Source: JBEIUL01 sp044356865
Lineage (GTDB): Bacteria > Planctomycetota > Phycisphaerae > Phycisphaerales > SM1A02
Reading direction: 5' to 3'
NCBI GenBank assembly: GCA_044356865.1
Contig: JBIKVN010000043.1
Location: 1-16,886 of the forward strand
Length of the DNA stretch: 16,886 nucleotides
Positions 1 to 7,320 of this stretch are shown in pieces. The notes under the pieces are model-generated. The model had not been told where the DNA came from and did no database searches. It worked only from the letters and a program-made list of their open reading frames with translations. Position numbers and translations under genes: made by a program. The stretch's first letter is position 1; every line of letters starts with the position of its first letter.

Positions 1-635
1 CCGAAGAGGTTCGCGGTGAACTCGAGGTCGGTCTCGATCGCGACGTCGATCTCGCGGCAGGCCGTGCCACCGCCCGAGGTCCCGGCGAGGCCGCCGTCCG
101 CCGGAGGCGGCTCGAGAAGCGTGCAGCTCCACTCGCCCGAGGGCAGGCCCGGCGTGCGGGCGGGCTCCCAGATCGTCGCGGGCAGGCCGCGCCCGACCGG
201 GCCGCTCGAGAGGAAGAGAGTCCGGAGCGAACGCCCGTCCTCGCCGAGCCGGATCACGCCGCCGACGAGTTCGGGCGAGGCGAGCAGGAAGACCCTCGAG
301 CCCGGCTCGCCGACGACCGTGCCCCGCCAGGCGTCGAGGTCGAGCGTCGCGGTCTCGAGCGGGCGGGTGCCGCGCGGGCCCGCGATCTCGATGCGGGCGT
401 CGTCGGCGAGGGCTCGGGTCCGCACGAGCTCGAGCCGCAGCGGCGTGCCGTCGGGATCGGGCAGCGAAAGCGACAGGCGTCCGGCGTCGCCGTGCAGCGC
501 CGCGAGCGTCGCGGGCGGCACGGTGCGGGAGCCGGGAAGCAGGCCGATCGGGGTCCGCGCCGGGCCCATCGCGGCCGGAAGCGGCGAGGGCGGGGCGAGG
601 GCGATCGAGGCGGCGAGCAGGGAGGCGGCGATCAT
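1..635 (-). CDS. Secreted M12 (reprolysin-like) zinc metalloprotease, N-terminal part only
   Basis: The gene runs off the left edge and 211 residues are visible. Residues 1-22 form a hydrophobic Ala/Leu-rich signal peptide, so export is expected. Residues about 30-185 look like the propeptide that precedes the protease domain in secreted M12 enzymes, including a stretch (DLDAWRGTVVGEPGSRVFL, 99-117) of the type found before the catalytic domain. At 192-211 the sequence CREIDVAIETDLEFTANLFG matches the usual opening of the reprolysin-like catalytic domain. The zinc motif HExxHxxGxxH would lie beyond the window and cannot be checked. The start is the ATG at 635: no in-frame ATG or GTG was found in the roughly 60 bases upstream, and a CACAAT hexamer sits 7 bases before it. 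The M20 stop lies 103 bp upstream. The family call comes from sequence style alone. Confidence 0.72.
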   Translation of the reverse strand, partial: MIAASLLAASIALAPPSPLPAAMGPARTPIGLLPGSRTVPPATLAALHGDAGRLSLSLPDPDGTPLRLELVRTRALADDARIEIAGPRGTRPLETATLDLDAWRGTVVGEPGSRVFLLASPELVGGVIRLGEDGRSLRTLFLSSGPVGRGLPATIWEPARTPGLPSGEWSCTLLEPPPADGGLAGTSGGGTACREIDVAIETDLEFTANLF

Positions 636-642
636 CAGGGCG

Positions 643-648
643 ATTGTG
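643..648 (-). promoter_or_regulatory. Putative -10 box for the metalloprotease gene (near-leaderless)
   Basis: On the minus strand, CACAAT is followed by 7 bases and then the ATG at 635. A transcript would start about one base before the start codon. No clear -35 hexamer is seen. The call rests on matching the spacing at other genes in this window. Confidence 0.4.
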
Positions 649-738
649 CGCCGGATCGGGCCGCTCGACCACGGGAAGCACGGGGGAAGCCCCGCCGATT
701 GTCGCGTTCGCAGCGATTTCGGGACGCGTCCGCCCGAC

Positions 739-1935
739 TCACGCCGCCGGGTCGAGGGCGAGCCGGCAGAAGAGCTCGACGCCGGTCGCGATCGCGTCGT
801 CGTTGAAGTCGAAGGCCGGGTGGTGGAGGGCGGGCATCGATTCCTGGCCGGGCGGCAGGAGCCCGAGGGCGAACATGCAGCCGGGAACCCGCTCGAGATA
901 GAACGCGAAGTCCTCGCCGCCCATCACCGGGCGCTCGACGGGCCGCAGGCGCTCCGGCCCGAGCGTCGCGGCCGCGATGCGGTCGAAGGCGGCGACCGCG
1001 TGGGGATCGTTGCGGACGATCGGGTAGCCGTCGTGGTAGCTCGTGGCCGCCGTGCAGCCGAGCCCGGCGGCCACGCCCGCGGCCACCTCGCCGATCCGCC
1101 GCTCGAGCGTGCGGCGGACCGACTCGTCGAGGGCCCGCGAGGTCCCTCCGAGATGCGCCACGGGGGGAATCACGTTGAAGGCGGTGCCCGCGTGGATCCG
1201 CGTGACGCTCACCACCGCGGCCTCGAGCGGATCGACTTCCCGCGCCACGATCGACTGGAGCGCGACCGTCACCAGCGCCGCGGCCAGCACCGGATCGCGC
1301 CCGAGGTGCGGCCAGGCCGCGTGCGTGCCGACGCCGCGGATCTCGATCTCGAACCGGTCGCTCGACGCGAAGAGCGGCCCGCTGCGGGTGCCGGCGGTGC
1401 CGAGGGCGAATCCCGGCCAGCCGTGCAGGCCGTAGACCGAACGCACCGGCGGGCCGATCCGCGAGCCGTCGAGGCAGCCCTCGTCGACCATCTTCCTCGC
1501 CCCGCCGCCGCCTTCTTCCGCCGGCTGGAAGAGGAAGGTCACCGGACGCGGCAGGGGATTCTCGCGGGCCATCCGGGCGAGGGTCCGGGCCGCCCCGAGC
1601 AGGATCGCCGTGTGGCCGTCGTGCCCGCAGGCGTGCATGCGGCCCGCCGTGCGGCTCGCCCACGGTCGGCCGCTCTCCTCGACGATCGGCAGGGCGTCGA
1701 TGTCGGCGCGGAGGGCGACCGTCGCGCTCCCGTCGCGGCCGGGCAGGTGCGCGACGGTGCCCGTGCCGCCCGCGAGTCCAGCCACGAACGGGATGCCCGC
1801 CGCGGCAAGCTCCTCGCGGATCCGCGTCGCGGTGCGGACCTCCTCGTAGGCGATCTCCGGATGCATGTGGAGGTCGCGTCGGAAGGCCACGAGGCCGGGG
1901 AGTCCCTCGGCGATGGTCCGCGGCAGGTCGGTCAT
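739..1935 (-). CDS. M20 family metallopeptidase / N-acyl amino acid amidohydrolase (hippurate hydrolase type)
   Basis: This 398-residue protein has the normal length for the M20D amidohydrolase family, which removes acyl groups from N-acylated amino acids using a di-metal site. The N-terminal metal-binding domain holds LHMHPE (22-27), HACGHDGH at 101-108 with metal ligands C103 and H105, PAEEG (138-142) with the catalytic Glu pair, and GLHGWP (169-174). The lid/dimerisation domain follows, then MGGEDFAFYLERVPG near the C terminus, where the last metal ligand lies nearby in the family. The enzyme is expected in the cytoplasm, since no signal peptide is visible. The true substrate (hippurate, acetyl-diaminopimelate or another N-acyl compound) cannot be read from sequence. 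The start is the ATG at 1935. It lies 28 bp downstream of the release-factor-like gene but has its own -10-like box. Confidence 0.93.
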   Translation of the reverse strand: MTDLPRTIAEGLPGLVAFRRDLHMHPEIAYEEVRTATRIREELAAAGIPFVAGLAGGTGTVAHLPGRDGSATVALRADIDALPIVEESGRPWASRTAGRMHACGHDGHTAILLGAARTLARMARENPLPRPVTFLFQPAEEGGGGARKMVDEGCLDGSRIGPPVRSVYGLHGWPGFALGTAGTRSGPLFASSDRFEIEIRGVGTHAAWPHLGRDPVLAAALVTVALQSIVAREVDPLEAAVVSVTRIHAGTAFNVIPPVAHLGGTSRALDESVRRTLERRIGEVAAGVAAGLGCTAATSYHDGYPIVRNDPHAVAAFDRIAAATLGPERLRPVERPVMGGEDFAFYLERVPGCMFALGLLPPGQESMPALHHPAFDFNDDAIATGVELFCRLALDPAA

Positions 1936-1941
1936 GGCCGC

Positions 1942-1947
1942 AGCATA
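1942..1947 (-). promoter_or_regulatory. Putative -10 box (TATGCT) for the M20 gene, leaderless
   Basis: On the minus strand CCGTATGCT is followed by exactly six bases (GCGGCC) and the ATG at 1935, placing the start codon at the predicted +1. The box lies in the 28-bp gap after the release-factor-like gene, so the M20 gene probably has its own promoter rather than depending only on readthrough. No -35 match is seen. Confidence 0.5.
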
Positions 1948-1963
1948 CGGCCCCGCATCCCGT

Positions 1964-2521
1964 TCACGACCGGAGCCGCACCAGCCCGCACCGCTCGCGG
2001 CCCTCGTTCACGAGGGCGAAAGCGTGCCGCTCGTGCCGCACCAGCCGCGAGAGCTGGCTCATGGTCACCCCGAGCATGCCCGCCGCCCCGGCCACGTCGT
2101 AGCGGCGGGTGACGATGCAGTCGAGGGCCTCGGCCAGCAGGGCCGGGTAGTCCTCGTGTTCGGGATTCACCGGCAGCTTCTCGCCCTGGCGGCGCCGCCT
2201 CCAGAGTTCGCTCGCCTCGTGCCGGTCGCGGCTCGCGAGGATGCGGACCTTCACGGCGAGCTTCAGCCGCAGGCGGAAGATCGCGGTCCGCCGGTTCTGG
2301 TGCTGGCTGCGCCGCTCGGTCGCCTTCGCGTCGATCCCGGTCGGATCGTGGATCAGGAACACCGCGGTGTCGGTGCGGTTCCGGTGCTGGCCGCCGGGGC
2401 CGCCGACGCGGCCGATGTCGAAGGTGCACTGCCGCAGGAAATCGGCTTCCTCGAGCGTCGCCGGGTGCGGGGCATCGACCATGGTGAAGACGGGATCGAC
2501 GAAGGGCGGTCGGTAGGTCAT
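1964..2521 (-). CDS. Peptide chain release factor-like protein (RF-1 domain, GGQ)
   Basis: This 185-residue protein carries the class I release factor catalytic motif GGPGGQHRNRTDT at 40-52, with GGQ at 43-45. GGQ is the loop that promotes peptidyl-tRNA hydrolysis in the ribosome. The codon-recognition domains of RF1/RF2 are absent, so it belongs with the small stand-alone RF-1-domain proteins related to ArfB/YaeJ, several of which rescue stalled ribosomes. Unlike ArfB, whose C terminus is a lysine/arginine-rich tail, residues 141-185 contain a helix-turn-helix-like segment (AAGMLGVTMSQLSRLVR). Its ATG overlaps the tsaD stop as ATGA, which implies translational coupling as the third gene of ctpA-tsaD-RF. 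Whether it acts in rescue, in release or on other substrates is not known from sequence. Confidence 0.85.
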   Translation of the reverse strand: MTYRPPFVDPVFTMVDAPHPATLEEADFLRQCTFDIGRVGGPGGQHRNRTDTAVFLIHDPTGIDAKATERRSQHQNRRTAIFRLRLKLAVKVRILASRDRHEASELWRRRRQGEKLPVNPEHEDYPALLAEALDCIVTRRYDVAGAAGMLGVTMSQLSRLVRHERHAFALVNEGRERCGLVRLRS

Positions 2522-3597
2522 CGGCGGGCTCCGGGGGCGCGGGCCGTCGCGGCAAGCGGTTCGGCCGCGAGCGAAAGATCGTCGCGCTCGCCGGCCTCGA
2601 GCCGCAGGAGCCCGGTCGCCGCGATCATCGCCGCGTTGTCGACGCAATGCCGCATCGCGGGCAACACGACCTCGAGGCCGCGCTCGCTCCCGAGCCGCCC
2701 GAGCGTCTCGCGCAGCCGCGTGTTCGCGCTCGCGCCGCCGCCGACGAGCACGGTGCGGACCGGGTGGCGCTCGACCGCCCGGACGAGCATCCGCCGCACC
2801 TGCTCGACCGCGGCGAACTCGAAACTCGCGGCGAGGTCGTCGCGCCCGCGATCGGAAAGCGCCGAGGCCTCCCGCGGGAAGACCGCGGGGCCGCCGTCGC
2901 CGCGGCGCTCGGGGATGCCCCGCACCCGGTAGAGCAGCGAGGTCTTCAGCCCGCTGAAGGTGAAGTCGAGCCGCTCGCGGGGAATCGCCGCGATCGGGAA
3001 GGCGTGGGCCGCCGGGTCGCCCCGGCGGGCGGCGCGATCGAGGGCCGCCCCGCCCGGATAGCCGAGACCGAGCAGCGCCGCCGCCTTGTCGAACGCCTCG
3101 CCGATCGCGTCGTCGATGGTCGCGCCGAGAAGCTCGATCGAGCGCTCCGACCCGAGCCGGTAGATCGCGGTGTGCCCGCCCGAGACGACCAGGCCGAGGG
3201 CGGGAAACGCCGGACGCCCGCGGCCGACCAGGCCGGCGAGCAGGTGGGCCTCGACATGGTCGACGCCGAGGAAGGGCACCCCGCGGCTCCAGGCGATCGC
3301 CTTCGCGGCGCTCGTGCCGACCAGCAGCGAGCCGATGAGTCCCGGCCGGTGTCCGACCGCGACCGCGGCGAGATCGCCGAAGCCGACGCCCGCGTCGCGC
3401 ATCGCGTCGCGGACGACCGGCAGGATCCGCTCGACATGGGCGCGGCTGGCGATCTCGGGCACGACGCCGCCGTAGCGGCGATGGAGCTCGTCCTGGCCGG
3501 CGACCCGCTCGGCGAGGATCGAGATCGTGCCGTCCGGCGCCCGGCACGCGATCGCGGCCGCGGTCTCGTCGCAACTCGACTCGAGGCCGAGGATCAT
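2518..3597 (-). CDS. tsaD: tRNA N6-adenosine threonylcarbamoyltransferase TsaD
   Basis: TsaD (Gcp/YgjD/Kae1 family) transfers the threonylcarbamoyl group to A37 of tRNAs that read ANN codons, together with TsaB and TsaE, which are not in this window. The 359-residue length is normal. Visible motifs are LGLESSCDETAAA (3-15), the metal ligands H114 and H118 in DHVEAH, VSGGHT (138-143), DDAIGEAFDKAA (162-173), PGG (181-183), FSGLKTS (214-220), VGGGASANTRLR (285-296) and the last metal ligand D320 in CVDNAAM. The usual TxGPGL loop reads GHRPGL (82-87). The start ATG at 3597 lies 17 bp after the S41 protease stop, which fits an operon, and the protein begins directly with the conserved MILGLESSCDE. 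It acts in the cytoplasm. Confidence 0.96.
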   Translation of the reverse strand: MILGLESSCDETAAAIACRAPDGTISILAERVAGQDELHRRYGGVVPEIASRAHVERILPVVRDAMRDAGVGFGDLAAVAVGHRPGLIGSLLVGTSAAKAIAWSRGVPFLGVDHVEAHLLAGLVGRGRPAFPALGLVVSGGHTAIYRLGSERSIELLGATIDDAIGEAFDKAAALLGLGYPGGAALDRAARRGDPAAHAFPIAAIPRERLDFTFSGLKTSLLYRVRGIPERRGDGGPAVFPREASALSDRGRDDLAASFEFAAVEQVRRMLVRAVERHPVRTVLVGGGASANTRLRETLGRLGSERGLEVVLPAMRHCVDNAAMIAATGLLRLEAGERDDLSLAAEPLAATARAPGARR

Positions 3598-3614
3598 CGC
3601 GTGCGCGGTCCCGC

Positions 3615-5162
3615 TCACGGCGAGGCCGGTTCCGGGGCGGCCCGTTCGCGAGCCGCCTCGAGCGTGCGGATCCGCTCCTCGACGCCCGTGAGTTCGCGCT
3701 CGAGCCGCTCGCGGTAGGCGAGGGTCTCGAGCAGCTCGTCGTCGACGGCTGCGGCTTGGGCGCCTTCCCCATCGGACTCGTCGACCCGCTCGGGCCAGGC
3801 CCCGGAATCGAGCTTGGCCCGCAGCGCGACGACCGCCGCGGCGAGCTGCCGGTCGCCGAGACCCGACGCCGGGTCCGAGGGCGACCCGCCGCGGGCGATC
3901 CAGGCCGGATCGTCGAAACGCGGCGGATTCGCCGGGTCGACCGGTCCCCCCGGCACCTCGAACCGGCGCCGCAGGTCGAAGCTCGCGCTCGCCTCGGGCG
4001 GGCTCATCGGCACGTGGTACCCCGGATCCGGATCGACGCCCCAGACCAGGCCCTTCTCGATCGCGTCCGGTTCGCGATGGAGGTTGCGACCGCTCGGGAG
4101 GTAGTACTTCGCGGTGGTGAGCTTGAGCGAGCCGCGGCCCTCGGGCAGGTCGCGGACCTCCTGGACCGAGCCCTTCCCGTAGGTCCGCGTGCCGAGGACG
4201 CGGGCCCGCCCGCTCTCGCGGAGCGAGCCGGCGATGATCTCGCTGGCGCTGGCGCTCGCGTCGTTCACCAGCACCACGAGCGGCAGGCGGAGGTCGTCGC
4301 CGCTCGGCTTCGATGCGAAGGTGCGCTCGCCGTCGCGTCGCCCCCGCACGCTCACGATCGGCTCGCCCGACAGGAAGGTGTCGGCGATCTCGATCGCCGA
4401 ACCGAGGCTGCCGCCGCCGTTGAACCGCAGGTCGAGGATGATTCCCTTCGCCCCGCCCGAGATCGCCGCGTCGAGCGCCGCCCGGAGGTCGGCGCGGCTC
4501 GTCTCGGTGAACTGCAGCAGCCGCACGTAGCCGAGGTCGGACCCCGGCGCGAGCGTCCACCGCCAGCCCGACTCGTCGCGGAAGAGGCCCTTGACGGTGC
4601 GGGCCTGGATCGGGGCCCGCATCACCGTCACGACCTCCTCGTGGCCGTCGCGGCGCCGCAGCGTGAGCCGCACCTCCGTGCCCGGCTCGCCGAGCAGGAG
4701 CCGCGTGCACTCCGCGGCCGGCCGGTCGCGGGTCGAGGTGCCGTCGATCTCGAGGACGAGGTCGCCCGAGCGGATCCCGGCCCGCTCGGCCGGCGAGTCC
4801 TCGAACGGGTTCACCACCCGCAGGAAGCCGCCCGAGGTGTCGATCTCGCAGCCGATCCCCGCGTAACTGCCCCGCAGGCTCTTGTTGAAGCTCGCGAGGT
4901 CGGCGGGGGGGATCCAGACGGTGTACGGATCGCCGACGCTCCCGACCATGGCCCGGATCGCCGCGTCGCGCATCGCCGCCGCGTCGGGCGGTTCGACGAG
5001 GCCGTCGAGGAGCAGGGCCCGCACGTCGATCACCGGGTCGAACCACGAGTGGTCGTCGGCCGCGGGATCGCCCGCGCGGACGGCGGCGAACGCGATCGCG
5101 GCCGCGGCGGCGGGCACGGCGAGGGCGGCAAGGACGGGAATCCGTCGCGGGTTCGGCGTCAT
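3615..5162 (-). CDS. S41 family C-terminal processing protease (CtpA-like), membrane-anchored or exported
   Basis: This 515-residue protein begins with a short basic stretch and a hydrophobic segment (about 8-30), a signal peptide or membrane anchor that puts the protease outside the cytoplasm. Next come the N-terminal cap with DPYT (78-81), a PDZ domain (about 98-185) containing AGIGCEID and SPAERAGIRSGD, and the S41 core. The core holds LDLRFNGGG (243-251), VNDASASASEI (299-309) with likely nucleophile S305, and YGKGSVQ (328-334) with likely general base K330. The 25-residue Ser-Lys distance matches the family. An unusual C-terminal extension of about 130 residues follows, ending in a charged helix or coiled coil (about 465-508). 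It is the first gene of a minus-strand operon with tsaD and the RF-like gene, and hflX is divergent. The substrate is unknown. Confidence 0.93.
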   Translation of the reverse strand: MTPNPRRIPVLAALAVPAAAAAIAFAAVRAGDPAADDHSWFDPVIDVRALLLDGLVEPPDAAAMRDAAIRAMVGSVGDPYTVWIPPADLASFNKSLRGSYAGIGCEIDTSGGFLRVVNPFEDSPAERAGIRSGDLVLEIDGTSTRDRPAAECTRLLLGEPGTEVRLTLRRRDGHEEVVTVMRAPIQARTVKGLFRDESGWRWTLAPGSDLGYVRLLQFTETSRADLRAALDAAISGGAKGIILDLRFNGGGSLGSAIEIADTFLSGEPIVSVRGRRDGERTFASKPSGDDLRLPLVVLVNDASASASEIIAGSLRESGRARVLGTRTYGKGSVQEVRDLPEGRGSLKLTTAKYYLPSGRNLHREPDAIEKGLVWGVDPDPGYHVPMSPPEASASFDLRRRFEVPGGPVDPANPPRFDDPAWIARGGSPSDPASGLGDRQLAAAVVALRAKLDSGAWPERVDESDGEGAQAAAVDDELLETLAYRERLERELTGVEERIRTLEAARERAAPEPASP

Positions 5163-5171
5163 GGCGGGCGG

Positions 5172-5205
5172 ATCATACGGTGCGCCCTCCCGCGGGCCGT
5201 ATCAT
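5172..5205. promoter_or_regulatory. Facing divergent -10 boxes for the S41 protease gene (minus) and hflX (plus)
   Basis: The minus-strand TATGAT (5177-5172) lies 9 bases before the protease ATG. The plus-strand TATCAT (5200-5205) lies exactly 6 bases before the hflX GTG. The two boxes sit in an imperfect inverted repeat, GATCATACGG (5171-5180) and CCGTATCATC (5198-5207), with one mismatch. Each gene's -35 region would overlap the other's -10, so the two promoters probably compete for RNA polymerase. No good -35 hexamer is visible. Confidence 0.5.
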
Positions 5206-5211
5206 CGACCC

Positions 5212-6636
5212 GTGGAAATCTCGCCCCGCGACACGCTGGCCCTTGCGACGGAGAAGGCGATCCTCGTCGGGGTCCTCACGCCCGAATCGGAACGCGACCC
5301 CCGGGACCCGCTCGGCGAGCTGAAGGCCCTCGCCGAGACCGCCGGGCTTTCGGTGGTGGGCGAACTGGTCCAGCGCCGGGAAAAGCCGCGGGGGCGGACC
5401 CATCTCGGCAAGGGCAAGGTCGAGGAACTCTCGGCCCTCGCGGCGAGCCTCGACGCCACCGTCGCGGTCTTCGACAACGAGCTCGCCCCGAGCCAGATCC
5501 AGGCCCTCGAGGAGGATCTCGAACGGAAGATGAAGATCATCGACCGGAGCGAGCTCATCCTCGACATCTTCGCCAACCGGGCCACCACCCGGCAGGCCCA
5601 GCTCCAGGTCGAGATCGCCCAGCTCGAGTACACCGCGCCGCGGCTGCGGGCGATGTGGAGCCACCTCGGGCAGGTCACCGGCGGGGCGCCGGTCGGCGTC
5701 GGCACCCGCGGCCCCGGCGAGCAGCAGATCGAGATCGACCGCCGGCTCGTGCAGCGACGGCTGCTGCGGCTCCAGGGCGAGCTCGCCGAGGTGCAGGCCC
5801 GCAAGACCCGCGAGGTGCTCGCCCGCCGCGGCGAGCACTTCACGGTCGGGCTCGTGGGCTACACGAACGCCGGGAAGAGTTCGATCTTCAACGCCCTCAC
5901 CGCGGGCGGGGCCTACGCCGCCGACAAGCCGTTCGCGACCCTCGCGACCCGCGTCGAACGCTGGAACGTCGGCGCGGGAGAGGAGGCGATGCTGTCGGAC
6001 ACCGTCGGATTCATCCGCGACCTGCCGCACCACCTCGTGGCGAGTTTCCGCTCGACCCTCGAGGACGCGATCCACGCCCACGCCCTGCTCATCGTGCTCG
6101 ACGTGTCCGATCCGCACGCGATCGGCCAGTGGCAGACGGTCACCCGCACGCTCGAGGAGATCGGGGCGACCGGCCAGCCGCGGATCCTCGTGCTCAACAA
6201 GATCGACCGGTGGCGCGAGCTGTCCGACGAGAGCCGCGAGCGCCGCCGCTCGCCGCGGCAGTGGCAGGCGGAAGCCGACCGCACCGTGGCGACGAGCGCG
6301 GTCACCGGCGAGGGGCTCGACGGGCTCGCCGCCGCGGTGCGCGAGCTCATGTCGGGAGAACTCGAGACCTGCGAGATCTCGGTGCCGCTCGCCAACGGCA
6401 AGGCCGTCGACCTGATCGAACGCCTGCCCGAGGTGCTCGAGCGTCGCTACGAGGGCGAGCGCGGCCACTTCCGGGTGCGGCTCGGCCGCCGCCACGCCGA
6501 GCGGCTGGCCGCCGCGCGGGGCCTCGAGATCGACGGCCGCCCGGCCGGCGAGGCGATCGCGGCGATCTTCGCGCCCGAGCGCGCCGCGGCGCGGCGGCGC
6601 GTCCCGCCCCACGCCCGCGAGGCTCCGGCCGAGTGA
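5212..6636 (+). CDS. hflX: Ribosome-associated GTPase HflX
   Basis: HflX is an OBG-type GTPase that binds the 50S subunit and splits stalled or hibernating 70S ribosomes. From the GTG start the protein has 474 residues. The N-terminal HflX domain contains GKGKVEEL (67-74), FDNELAPSQIQALE (87-100), ILDIFANRATTRQAQLQVE (116-134) and the GTRGPGEQQIE signature (164-174), followed by a coiled linker. The G domain has the P-loop GYTNAGKSS (216-224), FATL (241-244), DTVGF (263-267), NKID (329-332) and TSAVTGEG as G5. The segment after FATL reads ATRVERW instead of the usual DPTTR. I chose GTG 5212 because a TATCAT box lies exactly 6 bases before it; an in-frame ATG at 5161 would put the -10 inside the gene. 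The tail is Arg/Ala-rich. Confidence 0.95.
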   Translation: MEISPRDTLALATEKAILVGVLTPESERDPRDPLGELKALAETAGLSVVGELVQRREKPRGRTHLGKGKVEELSALAASLDATVAVFDNELAPSQIQALEEDLERKMKIIDRSELILDIFANRATTRQAQLQVEIAQLEYTAPRLRAMWSHLGQVTGGAPVGVGTRGPGEQQIEIDRRLVQRRLLRLQGELAEVQARKTREVLARRGEHFTVGLVGYTNAGKSSIFNALTAGGAYAADKPFATLATRVERWNVGAGEEAMLSDTVGFIRDLPHHLVASFRSTLEDAIHAHALLIVLDVSDPHAIGQWQTVTRTLEEIGATGQPRILVLNKIDRWRELSDESRERRRSPRQWQAEADRTVATSAVTGEGLDGLAAAVRELMSGELETCEISVPLANGKAVDLIERLPEVLERRYEGERGHFRVRLGRRHAERLAAARGLEIDGRPAGEAIAAIFAPERAAARRRVPPHAREAPAE

Positions 6637-6746
6637 CGCGGGGCCGGGCGCGTCCGGAAAGACCGCTCGGGCCTCGCGCGACCGGCGCAGCCCGACCAGT
6701 CCGCGAGGTCGCGGGTTCCCGTCGCGATCCGGAGGCACTTCCGCCG

Positions 6747-6800
6747 GGCCGCCCCCCGCGGGCGGCCGATCGCAGGAGTCGCGGCGCTTCGCCGCAGGAG
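6747..6800 (+). promoter_or_regulatory. Structured leader with duplicated Shine-Dalgarno sequence before the MshEN gene
   Basis: An 8-bp GC stem (GGCCGCCC 6747-6754 with GGGCGGCC 6760-6767) is followed by GCAGGAG (6772-6778). A second hairpin, GCGGCG-CTT-CGCCGC (6781-6795), follows, and then a second GCAGGAG (6794-6800) six bases before the ATG at 6807. The second hairpin shares two bases with the functional Shine-Dalgarno sequence, so it could affect ribosome access. Neither hairpin is followed by a T-run, so a simple terminator is unlikely. Confidence 0.45.
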
Positions 6801-6806
6801 CCCACC

Positions 6807-7286
6807 ATGCGACTCGGCGAACTGCTCGTCTCCCAGGGAATCCTCGATGCGGACCGGGTCCGCGCCATCGTCGAGCGGCAAGCCTCGACCGGCGAGCCGT
6901 TCGGGGTCGCCTGCGAGCGGCTCTTCGGCATCGATCCGCAGCTCGTCGAAGGGGCCTGGGCCCGGCAGTACGCCTCGCTCGTCGGCTCGCTCGACCCGCG
7001 GCTCGACGAGGTCGAGCCGGAGGCGGAGGCGGCGGTGCTTGCCCGGCAGGCCTGGCAGTTTCGCCTGGCGCCGCTGCGGATCGAGGACGGGCATCTCGTG
7101 ACGGCGACGACCCTCGAGAGCCTGCCGCGGGCGCTTCGCTTCGCGACGGCCTCCATCCGGCGTCCGGTGTTTCTCGTCCTCGTGACCGAGGCCGAACTGG
7201 TCGCGCACCTCTCGCGAAGGTTTCCCCTCGCCGGCATGGAATCGATGCCCGTCGCCGCACGGGGTCGGATCCGGGCCTCGGCCTGA
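6807..7286 (+). CDS. Stand-alone MshEN / T2SSE N-terminal domain protein
   Basis: This 159-residue protein is essentially only the N-terminal domain that normally precedes the ATPase of type II secretion and type IV pilus motors (GspE/PilB/MshE). Two motif-like repeats are visible: RLGELLVSQG...Q (2-25) and PFGVACERLFGID...A..ARQ (31-54). The second half (AVLARQAWQFRLAPLRIEDGHLVTATT, about 76-102, through TEAELVAHLSRRF, 127-139) also follows the domain's pattern. In MshE this domain binds cyclic di-GMP. Here no Walker motif or ATPase follows, and no pilus gene is nearby. The ATG at 6807 has AGGAG six bases upstream, one of only two clear Shine-Dalgarno starts in the window. An in-frame GTG at 6633 overlapping the hflX stop would add 58 Arg/Pro-rich residues and is less likely. 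Cyclic di-GMP binding is an inference. Confidence 0.75.
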   Translation: MRLGELLVSQGILDADRVRAIVERQASTGEPFGVACERLFGIDPQLVEGAWARQYASLVGSLDPRLDEVEPEAEAAVLARQAWQFRLAPLRIEDGHLVTATTLESLPRALRFATASIRRPVFLVLVTEAELVAHLSRRFPLAGMESMPVAARGRIRASA

Positions 7287-7320
7287 GGAACGATCGCGAC
7301 GGGGCGGCGGGAAGGAAGAA

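Noticed and set aside
16..2112. Very long plus-strand open frame opposite the M20, release-factor-like and metalloprotease genes
   Set aside because: It is Arg/Gly/Glu-rich with no domain, and it is the antisense of well-supported genes; long shadow frames are expected at this GC content.
5161..5211. Upstream ATG for hflX at 5161
   Set aside because: It overlaps the start codon of the divergent protease gene and would put both -10 boxes inside the coding sequence.
6747..6767. 8-bp GC hairpin as the hflX terminator
   Set aside because: No T-run follows and it lies close to the next gene's ribosome binding site, so I list it as leader structure.
3756..6806. Long plus-strand open frame ahead of the MshEN gene
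   Set aside because: Only the last 480 bases encode a recognisable protein; the rest lies antisense to the S41 protease gene and in another frame of hflX.
6633..6806. GTG at 6633 as the start of the MshEN gene, overlapping the hflX stop
   Set aside because: The extra 58 residues are Arg/Pro-rich and unlike a domain, while ATG 6807 has a good Shine-Dalgarno sequence.
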